38,230 bases of DNA from CAZKYX01 sp964557125 (lineage in GTDB: Bacteria > Patescibacteriota > Microgenomatia > Levybacterales > GWA1-39-11). The stretch is from assembly GCA_964557125.1 (NCBI GenBank), contig CAZKYX010000009.1, positions 1 to 38,230 on the forward strand, in the 5' to 3' direction. The notes beneath the pieces were generated by a model. The model was not told where the DNA came from, made no database searches, and saw only the letters and a program-made list of their open reading frames with translations. This document shows, piece after piece, positions 1-7,287 of the stretch (position 1 is the first letter of the stretch; each line of letters begins with the position of its first letter). A program made the position numbers and the translations under genes.

Positions 1-600
1 CGCCTTCGGTGTTCCAGTTGATATCAACGTATTTCACCACTACACCAACTGTTCCAGTACCCCGAATAATCTTCAAGTCAACCAGTTTCGTAACCAAGAC
101 CGGGGTTAAGCCCCGGGATTTAAACTACGACTTGGTAGACCGCCTACATACTCTTTACGCCCAGTAAATCCGGATAACGCTTGCACCCTACGTATTACCG
201 AGACTTCTGGCACGTAGTTAGTAGGTGCTTATTCTCTAAGCCGTGAAGGGCTTAGTAAAAGGAGTTTACGACCCTAAAGCCTTCATCCTCCACGCGGTGT
301 CGCTGGGTCAGGGTTTCCCCCATTGCCCAATATTCCTGGTTGCTGCCATCCGTAGATGTGGAGCCCGTGTCTCAGTGCCCCTGTGTCTGTCCGACCTCTC
401 AGTCCAGATACCCGTCATAGCCTTGGTGAGCTATTACCTCACCAACAAGCTGATAGGACGCAGGATCCTCCATGAGCGGGCAGTAAAGCCCTTTAATCCG
501 GAGATACTATTTTGTATTAGCCCACCTTTCGGCAGGTTATTCAAAACTCTAGGGTAGATTCCTACGCGTTACTCACCCGTCCGCCACTGTCCATAGGACA

Positions 601-1023
601 CAACCTTCGACACTTAACTATTTACTTTTAACTTTTTAGCAAAACCGCCTAACTGCTTAGCGATAAGTTCTGCTGATAATAGATACCCTTCAAACTCCTT
701 TTGAGTTAATAGGCTTGCATCCAACGCGATATCCAAACCCGAAACTGTTTCGTTTATGGAACCGAGAGCGTTTTCCAAATATCTTCTGAAGTCTTTATCC
801 GAAGTTTTAGCTGAACCTTCAGCTATATTTAAACATACCGACAAGCTACTTCTTCTTATCTGATCTCCCAATTCCCAGTATTCTTTTGGAAATTTTCGAG
901 TTAGAATTACTATCTCGCGATTTAGTTTTTTTGCTGCAGTATATACTGCAAAATCTAAAAAACGGAATGTCTTCATATCTCACTATTATCTGTTAATTGT
1001 AAATTGTCAAATGCTAACTGTTC
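601..1023 (-). other. Intervening sequence in 16S rRNA helix 6
   Basis: About 423 bases lie between two perfectly complementary 12-base arms (589-600 and 1024-1035) of the V1 hairpin. The insert is AT-rich and encodes a four-helix-bundle protein in the sense of the rRNA. Its edges carry AT-rich words (aaaagttaaaagtaaatag-like) resembling repeats found between genes elsewhere in this window. Known intervening sequences at this helix in other bacteria are excised by RNase III-type cleavage and leave a fragmented rRNA. Whether that happens here, or whether the insert is spliced, cannot be seen from the sequence. No group I intron core was recognised. Confidence 0.88.
614..976 (-). CDS. Four-helix-bundle protein (rRNA intervening-sequence protein family)
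   Basis: This 120-residue protein matches the family first named for 23S rRNA intervening sequences (PF05635/TIGR02436). The family signature is visible: an N-terminal F-x-x-L/F-x-V segment, a K-x-FP-KEYWELGDQIRRSS block at about 28-45, then S-V-x-x-NIAEGSA at 46-56 and a GS-x-x-E block near 72-77, followed by two more helices. Length is normal for the family. It lies wholly inside the 16S insertion and in the same direction, so it would be transcribed from the rRNA promoter. There is no clear SD before the ATG. The function of this family is unknown. It has been suggested to bind RNA or other proteins, but nothing here shows that. Family assignment is secure; a role in rRNA maturation is only a possibility. 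Confidence 0.92.
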   Translation of the reverse strand: MKTFRFLDFAVYTAAKKLNREIVILTRKFPKEYWELGDQIRRSSLSVCLNIAEGSAKTSDKDFRRYLENALGSINETVSGLDIALDASLLTQKEFEGYLLSAELIAKQLGGFAKKLKVNS

Positions 1024-1054
1024 TGTCCTATGGACCGTTCGACTTGCATACCTA

Positions 1055-1097
<43 letters not shown>

Positions 1098-1105
1098 AAA
1101 AAAAC

Positions 1106-1579
1106 TTAACTTGCGTTAAATTTTGAGTGACTGTTATCTTTTAAAATTTAACAGACAAAAATTTTGTAGTTTGCCATTTGCTTATAAATAAACAAATGTC
1201 GCTTCCTGCTCATCAATTTACTTTTTTGTTTAAGAATTGTTTAGAACCTTAAAAAATCTATAATTTGAAAAGCAGTCTTCGAACTTTCAACAATTTACAG
1301 GTTAACTCTTAACATAAATGTTAATTGCTAACTGTTATTCTGTTGATAGTTCAGCCCTAAGTAGGGCTGTATCCTACCACTTTCCAAACGTCTTTTTTGT
1401 TTGCTTTTTAACTATATAAGCAAACAATCCTCACTTGTTAAAGAACGGGACTTGAATTCGGGAAACGTGTATTTCCGCGAATCAGGAAGAAGATGAGTAA
1501 CAATGTATTAGTGTTATTTTCATACTCCGTCCAAGTGTAAAGACACGATTGTCTTTTAACCTCAAATCCATGTAGCTAT
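1106..1579 (-). other. 16S rRNA leader with boxA-like site
   Basis: No gene is seen between the 16S 5' end and its promoter. On the minus strand the stretch holds a boxA-like antitermination word (GTTCTTTAACAA, 1435-1446; the E. coli boxA is TGCTCTTTAACA) and a small hairpin (CAGCCCT-loop-AGGGCTG, 1352-1369). The rest is AT-rich. It is best read as the transcribed rRNA leader, including the processing region. Confidence 0.7.
1435..1446 (-). promoter_or_regulatory. boxA-like antitermination site
   Basis: Minus strand GTTCTTTAACAA sits about 130 bases downstream of the predicted transcription start and about 330 upstream of mature 16S. It matches the core of the NusB/S10-binding boxA of bacterial rRNA operons. 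Confidence 0.65.
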
Positions 1580-1608
1580 ATGATACTTCATGAGCTCAGA
1601 ATTGTCAA
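1580..1608 (-). promoter_or_regulatory. 16S rRNA promoter
   Basis: Minus strand TTGACA (1603-1608), 17-base spacer, TATCAT (1580-1585). This is a perfect -35 and a good -10 at optimal spacing, about 480 bases upstream of mature 16S. Predicted start is near 1573. Confidence 0.82.
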
Positions 1609-1636
1609 CCGTAACAAAACTGCTCAGACTAGTCAT

Positions 1637-1665
1637 TTGAAACACTTTGAACTTAGGAGTATACT
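1637..1665 (+). promoter_or_regulatory. Promoter of the gene at 1707
   Basis: TTGAAA (1637-1642), 17-base spacer, TATACT (1660-1665). Predicted start near 1672 gives a leader of about 35 bases, long enough to hold the SD at 1695-1700. It diverges from the rRNA promoter. Confidence 0.75.
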
Positions 1666-1706
1666 ACCCATAACTGCGAAAGCAGAAATCAATTGGAGGA
1701 CCATAA

Positions 1707-2330
1707 TTGGTCACAAAGAACCTTGACACTTTGACGACTCCGACCACTGAGAAGAACTTACAAGAAGAGCTTCCCCCAGTCACTCTCACGCTCATCAACA
1801 AAAAAGTCACCTACCTAACAAGGCTGAAGGCTGACCTTCAAGCTGTTGGTTCACCCGGCAGTCAAATAACACAGGTCAGTGCCCTTATTGCTTCAACGAC
1901 AAAAGTTGGAGATGCATTGAGGGCAGGATTTAGCCTTACCACACCACCTACTAACTGGTATTGCGGTGTCTATGAAACGACATATCAAGATGGGCTCCCG
2001 ACATGGGAAGAATTCCCTCGAAAACGTCTTGAGAGGGAGCACAACAAAAAGGGCAAACCCGAGCAGCAGGTTCAACTCCTCCGCTTTAAAGGCATTGTGC
2101 CACCATCTGCGGTTCCCCACTGGAAAAAGGCAATTCCTGTTTTCAGCAAAAAGGAAATCAGAATTTACAGTCCTGACCCCAACGAATTTGAAGCGTATCC
2201 ACGCGTCGTTGTTGACCCTATTATGATTGGGCGCATCGTTGCAGACGAACCATACTACTTCCTCATTGCGAAGTGGGATCTCGACCGAGACCTCAAGAAG
2301 TTCTTGGGACAACCAGCCGGAAAGTCATAA
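1707..2330 (+). CDS. Hypothetical protein, SD-led, isolated transcription unit
   Basis: I do not recognise this 207-residue protein. It is soluble-looking, with no signal peptide or membrane segment. It has a Thr-rich N-terminus (about 1-30), a possible helical stretch at 30-72, and a mixed, basic middle and aromatic-rich C-terminal half (about 80-200). The start is TTG at 1707, chosen because a strong GGAGGA lies at 1695-1700, six bases upstream. That makes it an exception in a window where most first genes appear leaderless. Its base composition is visibly more GC-rich than that of most neighbours. It has its own promoter (1637-1665) and two consecutive terminators downstream, so it is a well-insulated single-gene unit. 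Horizontal origin or high expression could both explain this. Function is unknown. Confidence 0.78.
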   Translation: MVTKNLDTLTTPTTEKNLQEELPPVTLTLINKKVTYLTRLKADLQAVGSPGSQITQVSALIASTTKVGDALRAGFSLTTPPTNWYCGVYETTYQDGLPTWEEFPRKRLEREHNKKGKPEQQVQLLRFKGIVPPSAVPHWKKAIPVFSKKEIRIYSPDPNEFEAYPRVVVDPIMIGRIVADEPYYFLIAKWDLDRDLKKFLGQPAGKS

Positions 2331-2338
2331 GCCGAACA

Positions 2339-2378
2339 GGCGCATTGCAAGAATTGCTCTTGCACTACTCGCCTTTTT
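2339..2378 (+). terminator. Intrinsic terminator 1 after the gene at 1707
   Basis: An outer GGCG/CGCC pairing encloses an inner GCAAGA/TCTTGC stem, followed at once by TTTTT (2374-2378). The internal loop makes it weaker than the next hairpin. Confidence 0.6.
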
Positions 2379-2399
2379 AAGCACCAATTGATACATTCT

Positions 2400-2436
2400 G
2401 GGGCTTGTTGGATTTATTTCCAGCAAGCCCCTTTTT
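2400..2436 (+). terminator. Intrinsic terminator 2 after the gene at 1707
   Basis: Stem GGGGCTTGTTGG (2400-2411) pairs with CCAGCAAGCCCC (2420-2431) across an 8-base loop, with one G-T pair, and is followed by TTTTT. This is a strong rho-independent terminator just before the next promoter. Confidence 0.88.
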
Positions 2437-2438
2437 CA

Positions 2439-2447
2439 TGCTAAAAT
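2439..2447 (+). promoter_or_regulatory. Extended -10 promoter of the DUF1653 gene
   Basis: TGC-TAAAAT with TAAAAT at 2442-2447. There is no good -35 because the terminator occupies that place. The predicted start falls on the ATG at 2454, giving a leaderless mRNA. Confidence 0.55.
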
Positions 2448-2453
2448 AGCTCT

Positions 2454-2690
2454 ATGCAAAAGGTGGTTATAAATGGAATATATCTTCACTACAAAGGAAA
2501 TAAGTATCAACTCATCGATATCGTGAGACATTCAGAAACGACAGAGGAAATGATACTTTATAAACCCTTGTATGTGAGTGAAGAATTCCCAGACCAAATG
2601 TGGGTCAGACCTAGGAAAATGTTTTTGGAAGATGTAGTTATTGACGGCAAAAAAACTCCCCGCTTCAAACTACTCAAAACTAAAACCTAA
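2454..2690 (+). CDS. DUF1653 family protein
   Basis: This 78-residue protein fits DUF1653. It has the G-x-Y-x-HYKG-x-x-Y opening (about 8-18), a HSETTEEMILYKPLY block (26-40), a central W-VRP segment and a final PRF-x-L. The family is a small beta-rich domain of unknown function, widespread in bacteria. The ATG at 2454 coincides with the start site predicted from the extended -10 at 2442-2447. The stop codon lies in an aaaacctaaaacc-type repeat that runs into a GC-rich palindrome separating this gene from convergent mreB. Family call is good; function is unknown. Confidence 0.85.
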   Translation: MQKVVINGIYLHYKGNKYQLIDIVRHSETTEEMILYKPLYVSEEFPDQMWVRPRKMFLEDVVIDGKKTPRFKLLKTKT

Positions 2691-2692
2691 AA

Positions 2693-2737
2693 CCTGCAAC
2701 CCGCCGGGCAGAGCCCTCTGGGCGGCGCCTGCAACCT
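2693..2737. repeat. GC-rich palindromic repeat, intergenic copy
   Basis: The core CGCCGGGCAGAG / CTCTGGGCGGCG forms a 12-position stem with two G-G mismatches, flanked by cctgcaac and gcaacct. A second copy lies inside fmt at 9682-9725 and differs by one indel and two substitutions. Here the element sits between convergent genes and overlaps the stop codon of mreB. It could serve as a bidirectional terminator hairpin. Confidence 0.85.
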
Positions 2738-3902
2738 ATCTCAATCCACCCGTTACTTTTACTTGATTAAGTAAAGCAGGGTCGTCAAGAAGCTTCGCAC
2801 ATCCCCTGCACACTGTAGTTAGGGGATCATCAACAATGGTTACAGGAATTTTTGTTCTTTCAATAATTAATTCATCAATTCCTCTTAAGAGTGATCCTCC
2901 ACCCGTTAGCAATATTCCGTGTTCTAAAATATCACTCGTTAACTCAGGCGGTGTCTCTTCAATAACCTCCATCACTCCATCTACAATTTGAGAAATTACT
3001 CCACCAATGGCTTCCCGTATTTCGCTTTCATTAATTCGAAGGCTCTTTGGAAGCCCTGATTCTATATCGCGTCCTCGTATGAGAGCCACTCTTTCTGATT
3101 TTGACTCTTTTACAATCTCAACATTTGCACTCGTCTCCTCCTCTACTTCATTCCATTTTCGCATCAACCCCTCTTCTTTTTTTGTTTCTGCCTTTTCACT
3201 TTTTCCTTTCGGTTTTATATTACTTCTAAATACGCTTCCTATTTTTATCTTTACCTCCTCAGCTGTCTTTTCCCCAATCACAAGACCGTGGCGAAGCCTA
3301 ATATAATGAATGATGGCTTTGTCCATATCATACCCCGCAACCTTTAGAGAACGATTCACCACAATTCCACCCAAAGAAATTACCGCAATTTCTGTGGTGC
3401 CACCACCTATATCAACAGTCATAACTCCAGTTGGCTCAAATACGCTGACCCCAGCACCAATTGCTGCAGCCATTGGCTCTTCAATGAGATAACACTCCCT
3501 TGCACCTGCCGTTAAGGCCGCTTCCCAAACAGCACGCCTCTCAACCTCAGTCACACCGGAAGGTATTCCTACAACAACACGAGGACGTGCTAATATCGGA
3601 ATTCTTCTCCCCGCTTCGTGTACCTGCTTTATATAATAGGAAAGCATATACGTTGCGCCATCAAAATCTGAAATGACACCATGCTCTAGTGGGCGAATTG
3701 CCGAAATAGACGCAGGAGTTTTGCCAAGCATTTTTTTGGCTTCTGTTCCGATTGCTATTATTTTTTTACTCCTTACATGGCGCGCAACAATCGATGGCTC
3801 GCGAATTGCGATACCTTTCCCTCGTATAAATACAAGGGTGTTAGCGGTACCCAAATCAATACCTAAATCGTGTGAGAAAAGACTGAATATACTATCAAAC
3901 AT
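2736..3902 (-). CDS. mreB: Rod shape-determining protein MreB
   Basis: Bacterial actin homologue that polymerises under the membrane and positions the elongation machinery. I place the start at 3902 (388 residues, MFDSIFS-like): the promoter at 3922-3950 would otherwise lie inside the reading frame, and MreB proteins begin just before the D-x-GIDLGTANT phosphate-1 motif, here at about 12-22. Other visible landmarks are the EEPMAAAIGAG region (141-151), the second phosphate motif VDIGGGTTEIAV (163-174), RGRD-x-x-x-GLPK (277-286) and the adenosine-motif GGGSLLRG near the C-terminus. A charged, Lys/Glu-rich insertion of roughly 40 residues (about 228-272) lies before the RGRD segment and is absent from typical MreB of about 340 residues. 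The gene is monocistronic here; mreC, mreD and mrdA are at 24128-27109. Identity is very sure. Confidence 0.97.
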   Translation of the reverse strand: MFDSIFSLFSHDLGIDLGTANTLVFIRGKGIAIREPSIVARHVRSKKIIAIGTEAKKMLGKTPASISAIRPLEHGVISDFDGATYMLSYYIKQVHEAGRRIPILARPRVVVGIPSGVTEVERRAVWEAALTAGARECYLIEEPMAAAIGAGVSVFEPTGVMTVDIGGGTTEIAVISLGGIVVNRSLKVAGYDMDKAIIHYIRLRHGLVIGEKTAEEVKIKIGSVFRSNIKPKGKSEKAETKKEEGLMRKWNEVEEETSANVEIVKESKSERVALIRGRDIESGLPKSLRINESEIREAIGGVISQIVDGVMEVIEETPPELTSDILEHGILLTGGGSLLRGIDELIIERTKIPVTIVDDPLTTVCRGCAKLLDDPALLNQVKVTGGLR

Positions 3903-3921
3903 ACTAGTTGTGAATGCATCA

Positions 3922-3950
3922 AGTATATACTTGCTCTCCTCAAAACTCAA
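3922..3950 (-). promoter_or_regulatory. mreB promoter
   Basis: Minus strand TTGAGT (3945-3950), 17-base spacer, TATACT (3922-3927). The predicted start near 3915 leaves a leader of about 12 bases before the ATG at 3902. Confidence 0.75.
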
Positions 3951-4083
3951 CGTTTTAAAGCAAGTGCTTGCTTATCAAGAAGTTGAAATAACTCCTTCTC
4001 ATATGTTTCATAAGCAAAATTTTTTATTTTTCTTTTGCTTTTTTTATGCTCTCCAACAACCGATGAGATATTCAAAAGTCAAA

Positions 4084-4139
4084 ATTCATAATTCAAGATT
4101 CAAGATTCATGATTCATGATTCATGATTCATGATTCGTA
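4084..4139. repeat. Tandem 7-base repeat (ATTCATG/ATTCAAG)
   Basis: Eight head-to-tail copies of a 7-base unit: attcata, attcaag twice, attcatg four times, attcgta. It ends 10 bases upstream of the -35 of the promoter at 4149. The words resemble the dispersed attcaaaattcaaa family seen also at 24380-24415. Confidence 0.9.
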
Positions 4140-4148
4140 AGTTTTCCC

Positions 4149-4177
4149 TTGTTAGTTCATACCTGCTATGGTAAACT
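4149..4177 (+). promoter_or_regulatory. Promoter of the O-antigen ligase-like gene
   Basis: TTGTTA (4149-4154), 17-base spacer, TAAACT (4172-4177). Predicted start at about 4184, four bases before the ATG at 4188. Confidence 0.65.
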
Positions 4178-4187
4178 TTTTCAATCT

Positions 4188-6506
4188 ATGGGAAAGCTAG
4201 TCCGCCGAATTAATAAGACCATCGAAATTTTATTTTATGGTATTTTCTTCCTCGTTCCACTTGCAATGCATCCGAAAACAAACGAACTTTTTGAATTTAA
4301 CAAGATGTGGGTTGTCTTCTATTTTTCTCTCTTAATATTTTTCTTATGGACAACAAAAATGATTCTTCTTAAAAGAATTGAAATCCGAAGAACCCCTTTT
4401 GATATTCCTCTTTTACTCTTTTTACTTTCGCAAATTATTTCAACTATATTTTCAATTGACCATCACACGTCTTTCTGGGGATATTACACGCGATTTAATG
4501 GCGGACTACTATCAACACTTTCCTACGTCTTTTTATACTATGCCTTTGCATCGAATTTTTTAAAACGCGATAAGGACGATGAAAGCAACATAAGCTATAA
4601 AATGATTTTTGTAAGCTTTCTCTCCGGTATTGCTGTTGCCCTCTGGGGTCTCCCTTCGCATTTCGGAAAAGACCCTACGTGTCTTGTCTTTCGAGGAACA
4701 TTTGATGTGAGTTGTTGGACTGATGCATTTCAACCCAAAATCAGAATGTTCTCAACACTTGGGCAACCCAACTGGCTTGCTGCATTCTTAGCTATTCTTC
4801 TCTTTATCTCAACCTCTTATGCAATCATTGCTGCAAAGACTTTAAATTCCGCTACCAACATTAAGAAATTAAGTGAAAAAATATTTACAAAAGACTTTTT
4901 TCTTCTTACATTTTATGTTCTTACCAGTATGCTTTTTTATGCTGACATCTGCTGGACACTTTCTCAAAGCGGTTTTATAGGATTTTGGGGAGGCAATATT
5001 CTATTTACTATTATATTTACTGTTCTTGTTCTCAGAAAAAATAATTTCTCAATTTCAAAATCTATTCGCCAAAAAAGTCTCCAAACGCTTTTAATCATTA
5101 ATGTGCTGTTCTTGGTTGTTACATTTTTTGCTGGAAACCCTATTCCAAGGCTTCAGAAGTACACATTCTCTTCACTCAGAACCAACGCAAGTGCTCCAGT
5201 TGCAAAGAGCACAAACCCCACGGCTAGCGCTCCAGCACCTGTCGCGCCTGCTGGTCCGGCTCTTGAAACAAATATTACGGGTTCTAACGAAATTCGTCTT
5301 ATCGTGTGGCAGGGAGCGATTGAAATATTTAAGAAAAGTCCTCTCTTTGGGAGTGGTGTTGAAACGTATGCATTTGCCTATTACAAAAACAGGCCAATTG
5401 CACACAATCTTGTCTCTGAGTGGGATTTTTTATATAACAAAGCGCACAATGAATTCTTGAATTATCTAGCGACAACAGGACTCTTTGGATTTGGTACCTA
5501 TATGCTTTTTATTGCATACTTCCTTTTCTATTCAGGGAAAAATTTCTACAATAATTTTAAAAAGGGAACTATTGGCTCACCCCTTCCTCTTGCTTTAACC
5601 GGAGCATTTATTTCAATTATGATTTCTAACTTCTTTGGATTTTCAGTCGTAATTGTGAATTTGCTTTTCTTTCTTATTCCCCTCTTTTGGTATGCAATTG
5701 ATAAGTCTTCAACCCAAAAGGTTAAGTATTTTGCCATTCCTCGTAATGAATCTGATGATTCATACTCATCATCAACACTTTCAACTGGACAACTTATGAG
5801 CATAACGGCTTCTGGAATATTCACACTCTACTGTCTTATTTTTCTAGTTAATTATTGGTATGCAGATAAAGCGTATGCACTTGGTTACAATTACAACCAC
5901 GTCGATGAATATGTCACAGCAAATCAATATTTAGAACAAGCAGTAAAAATGCGAGGAGGAGAAGACCTTTATAAAAATGAACTTTCAACAAATCTTGCAA
6001 CGCTAACCATGCTCCTAGCGCAGCAAGGACAAGGCACGCAAGCAGCCCAACTTGGACAAAGAGCAAAAGAACTAAGCGATGAGGTAGTCGCGAAAAACCC
6101 TAACAATGTTGTATATTTCAAAGCAAGAACGAGAGTTCTCTTCTCACTCGCACAACTACAACCCGCACTACTACCCGATGCTTTAGATGCAATAAATAAA
6201 GCCCAAACACTTGCCCCAACAGACGCAAAAATCCTATACAACAAAGCCCTCTTGCTTGACCAAGGTGGCAAAAGAGATGAAGCAATTGCAGTTCTTGATG
6301 AAACAATAAAAATAAAAAGCAACTATAGAGATGCATATTATGCACAGGCATTATTCTTATCTCAAATGGCAGATGATTTAAAAACAACGGACCCAGCAAA
6401 ATCTGAAGATTATAAGCAAAAAGCAATAAAAGTTCTCAATTATTCGCTAACCAATGTTGTTTCACCTGATACCCAATCCAGTGAACTGCTTAAGACACTA
6501 CAATAG
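4188..6506 (+). CDS. O-antigen ligase/polymerase-like membrane protein with C-terminal TPR repeats
   Basis: This 772-residue polytopic membrane protein has about twelve hydrophobic segments between residues 15 and 560. The region resembling the O-antigen ligase/Wzy family (PF04932) includes LGQPNWLAAFLA and, after a long Ala/Pro/Thr-rich extracytoplasmic loop, IVWQGAIEIFKKSPLFGSG, then KAHNEFLNYLATTGLFG. The H-N-E motif is the family's most conserved site. The last about 200 residues are tetratricopeptide-like helices (NPNNVVYFKARTR, PTDAKILYNKALLLDQGG). This combination of ligase core and TPR tail is common in the Candidate Phyla Radiation. The likely role is joining or polymerising surface glycan or glycosylating surface proteins; the substrate cannot be told. 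ATG 4188 is preferred because the frame upstream runs through the -35 hexamer of the promoter. No glycan genes flank it. Confidence 0.88.
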   Translation: MGKLVRRINKTIEILFYGIFFLVPLAMHPKTNELFEFNKMWVVFYFSLLIFFLWTTKMILLKRIEIRRTPFDIPLLLFLLSQIISTIFSIDHHTSFWGYYTRFNGGLLSTLSYVFLYYAFASNFLKRDKDDESNISYKMIFVSFLSGIAVALWGLPSHFGKDPTCLVFRGTFDVSCWTDAFQPKIRMFSTLGQPNWLAAFLAILLFISTSYAIIAAKTLNSATNIKKLSEKIFTKDFFLLTFYVLTSMLFYADICWTLSQSGFIGFWGGNILFTIIFTVLVLRKNNFSISKSIRQKSLQTLLIINVLFLVVTFFAGNPIPRLQKYTFSSLRTNASAPVAKSTNPTASAPAPVAPAGPALETNITGSNEIRLIVWQGAIEIFKKSPLFGSGVETYAFAYYKNRPIAHNLVSEWDFLYNKAHNEFLNYLATTGLFGFGTYMLFIAYFLFYSGKNFYNNFKKGTIGSPLPLALTGAFISIMISNFFGFSVVIVNLLFFLIPLFWYAIDKSSTQKVKYFAIPRNESDDSYSSSTLSTGQLMSITASGIFTLYCLIFLVNYWYADKAYALGYNYNHVDEYVTANQYLEQAVKMRGGEDLYKNELSTNLATLTMLLAQQGQGTQAAQLGQRAKELSDEVVAKNPNNVVYFKARTRVLFSLAQLQPALLPDALDAINKAQTLAPTDAKILYNKALLLDQGGKRDEAIAVLDETIKIKSNYRDAYYAQALFLSQMADDLKTTDPAKSEDYKQKAIKVLNYSLTNVVSPDTQSSELLKTLQ

Positions 6507-6522
6507 TTAAATAATTATATGG

Positions 6523-6551
6523 TTGAATGGTCAAATCCAAAATGATAAACT
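6523..6551 (+). promoter_or_regulatory. def promoter
   Basis: TTGAAT (6523-6528), 17-base spacer, TAAACT (6546-6551). Predicted start near 6558, about 19 bases before the ATG at 6577. Confidence 0.6.
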
Positions 6552-6576
6552 ATGTAGCTATTTTAGCCATTTAACT

Positions 6577-7287
6577 ATGTGTGAAATTATTACAACTCCT
6601 AATCCTGTACTCATTAAAACAGCGGAACCGGTTATCAAATTTGACCGAAAACTTCACCTCTTAATAAAAGACATGGAACAAACACTCTTGGCAACGGTTG
6701 ACCCTGTCGGTGTGGGACTTGCTGCCCCACAGGTTGGTGTGTCTCTTAGGATTTTTCAAATGAAACCGACTGAAAAAGCAAAGGTCACAACATACATAAA
6801 TCCAATTATCAATAAAGTTTCTGAAGAGGAAGAAATTCCAACTTCTACTAATTCAGAAAAAATTGAACATAGAAAACCCGGAGAATCGAAAGGTAAATTG
6901 CTTGAAGGATGTCTATCAATTCCAAATATTTGGGGGAATGTTACCAGAAAAAAAGAACTCACTCTTTCATGGCAAGATGAGTTTGGAGTAGAACATTCTA
7001 AAGACTTTACAGAATTTCCTGCCGTTATTGTCCAGCATGAAATGGATCACCTGAATGGAATTTTATTTACAACTCATGTAATAAGTCAGGGGGAGAAACT
7101 GTATAAGAGTCACAAAAATGAGCAAGGTGAAGANNNNNNNNNNNNNNNNNNNNNNNNNNNNNNNNNNNNNNNNNNNNNNNNNNNNNNNNNNNNNNNNNNN
7201 NNNNNNNNNNNNNNNNNNNNNNNNNNNNNNNNNAAGAGTCACAAAAATGAGCAAGGTGAAGATGAATTCGATGAAATAAAACTCTAG
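6577..7287 (+). CDS. def: Peptide deformylase (interrupted by a scaffold gap)
   Basis: Metalloenzyme removing the formyl group from nascent N-terminal methionine; partner in function of fmt at 9022. All three catalytic motifs are present: GVGLAAPQVG (motif 1), EGCLSIP (motif 2, metal-binding Cys) and QHEMDHLNG (motif 3, HExxH). The start at 6577 (MCEIITTPNPVL) matches the family's short N-terminus. A loop of about 35 residues between the first two motifs is longer than in E. coli Def. The gap (7134-7233) is flanked by the same 29 bases on each side, so the gap is probably an overlap artefact. Removing 129 bases keeps the frame and gives a 193-residue protein ending DEFDEIKL. The stop overlaps that of the convergent gene by a few bases. 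Confidence 0.95.
   Translation: MCEIITTPNPVLIKTAEPVIKFDRKLHLLIKDMEQTLLATVDPVGVGLAAPQVGVSLRIFQMKPTEKAKVTTYINPIINKVSEEEEIPTSTNSEKIEHRKPGESKGKLLEGCLSIPNIWGNVTRKKELTLSWQDEFGVEHSKDFTEFPAVIVQHEMDHLNGILFTTHVISQGEKLYKSHKNEQGEXXXXXXXXXXXXXXXXXXXXXXXXXXXXXXXXXXKSHKNEQGEDEFDEIKL
7134..7233. other. Assembly gap (100 N) with duplicated edges
   Basis: Exactly 100 N. The 29 bases before it (7105-7133) are identical to the 29 after it (7234-7262). Two contigs that share an end k-mer were probably scaffolded without merging, so little or no sequence may be missing. Confidence 0.92.

Noticed and set aside
243..557. Open frame on the plus strand within the rRNA region
   Set aside because: It lies antisense to 16S rRNA, whose conserved sequence explains the open frame.
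1893..2312. Long minus-strand frame opposite the gene at 1707
   Set aside because: Shadow of the plus-strand gene, which has promoter, SD and terminators; the minus frame has none.
4084..4139. CRISPR array
   Set aside because: The repeat unit is 7 bases, directly tandem, with no spacers; no cas genes are in the window.
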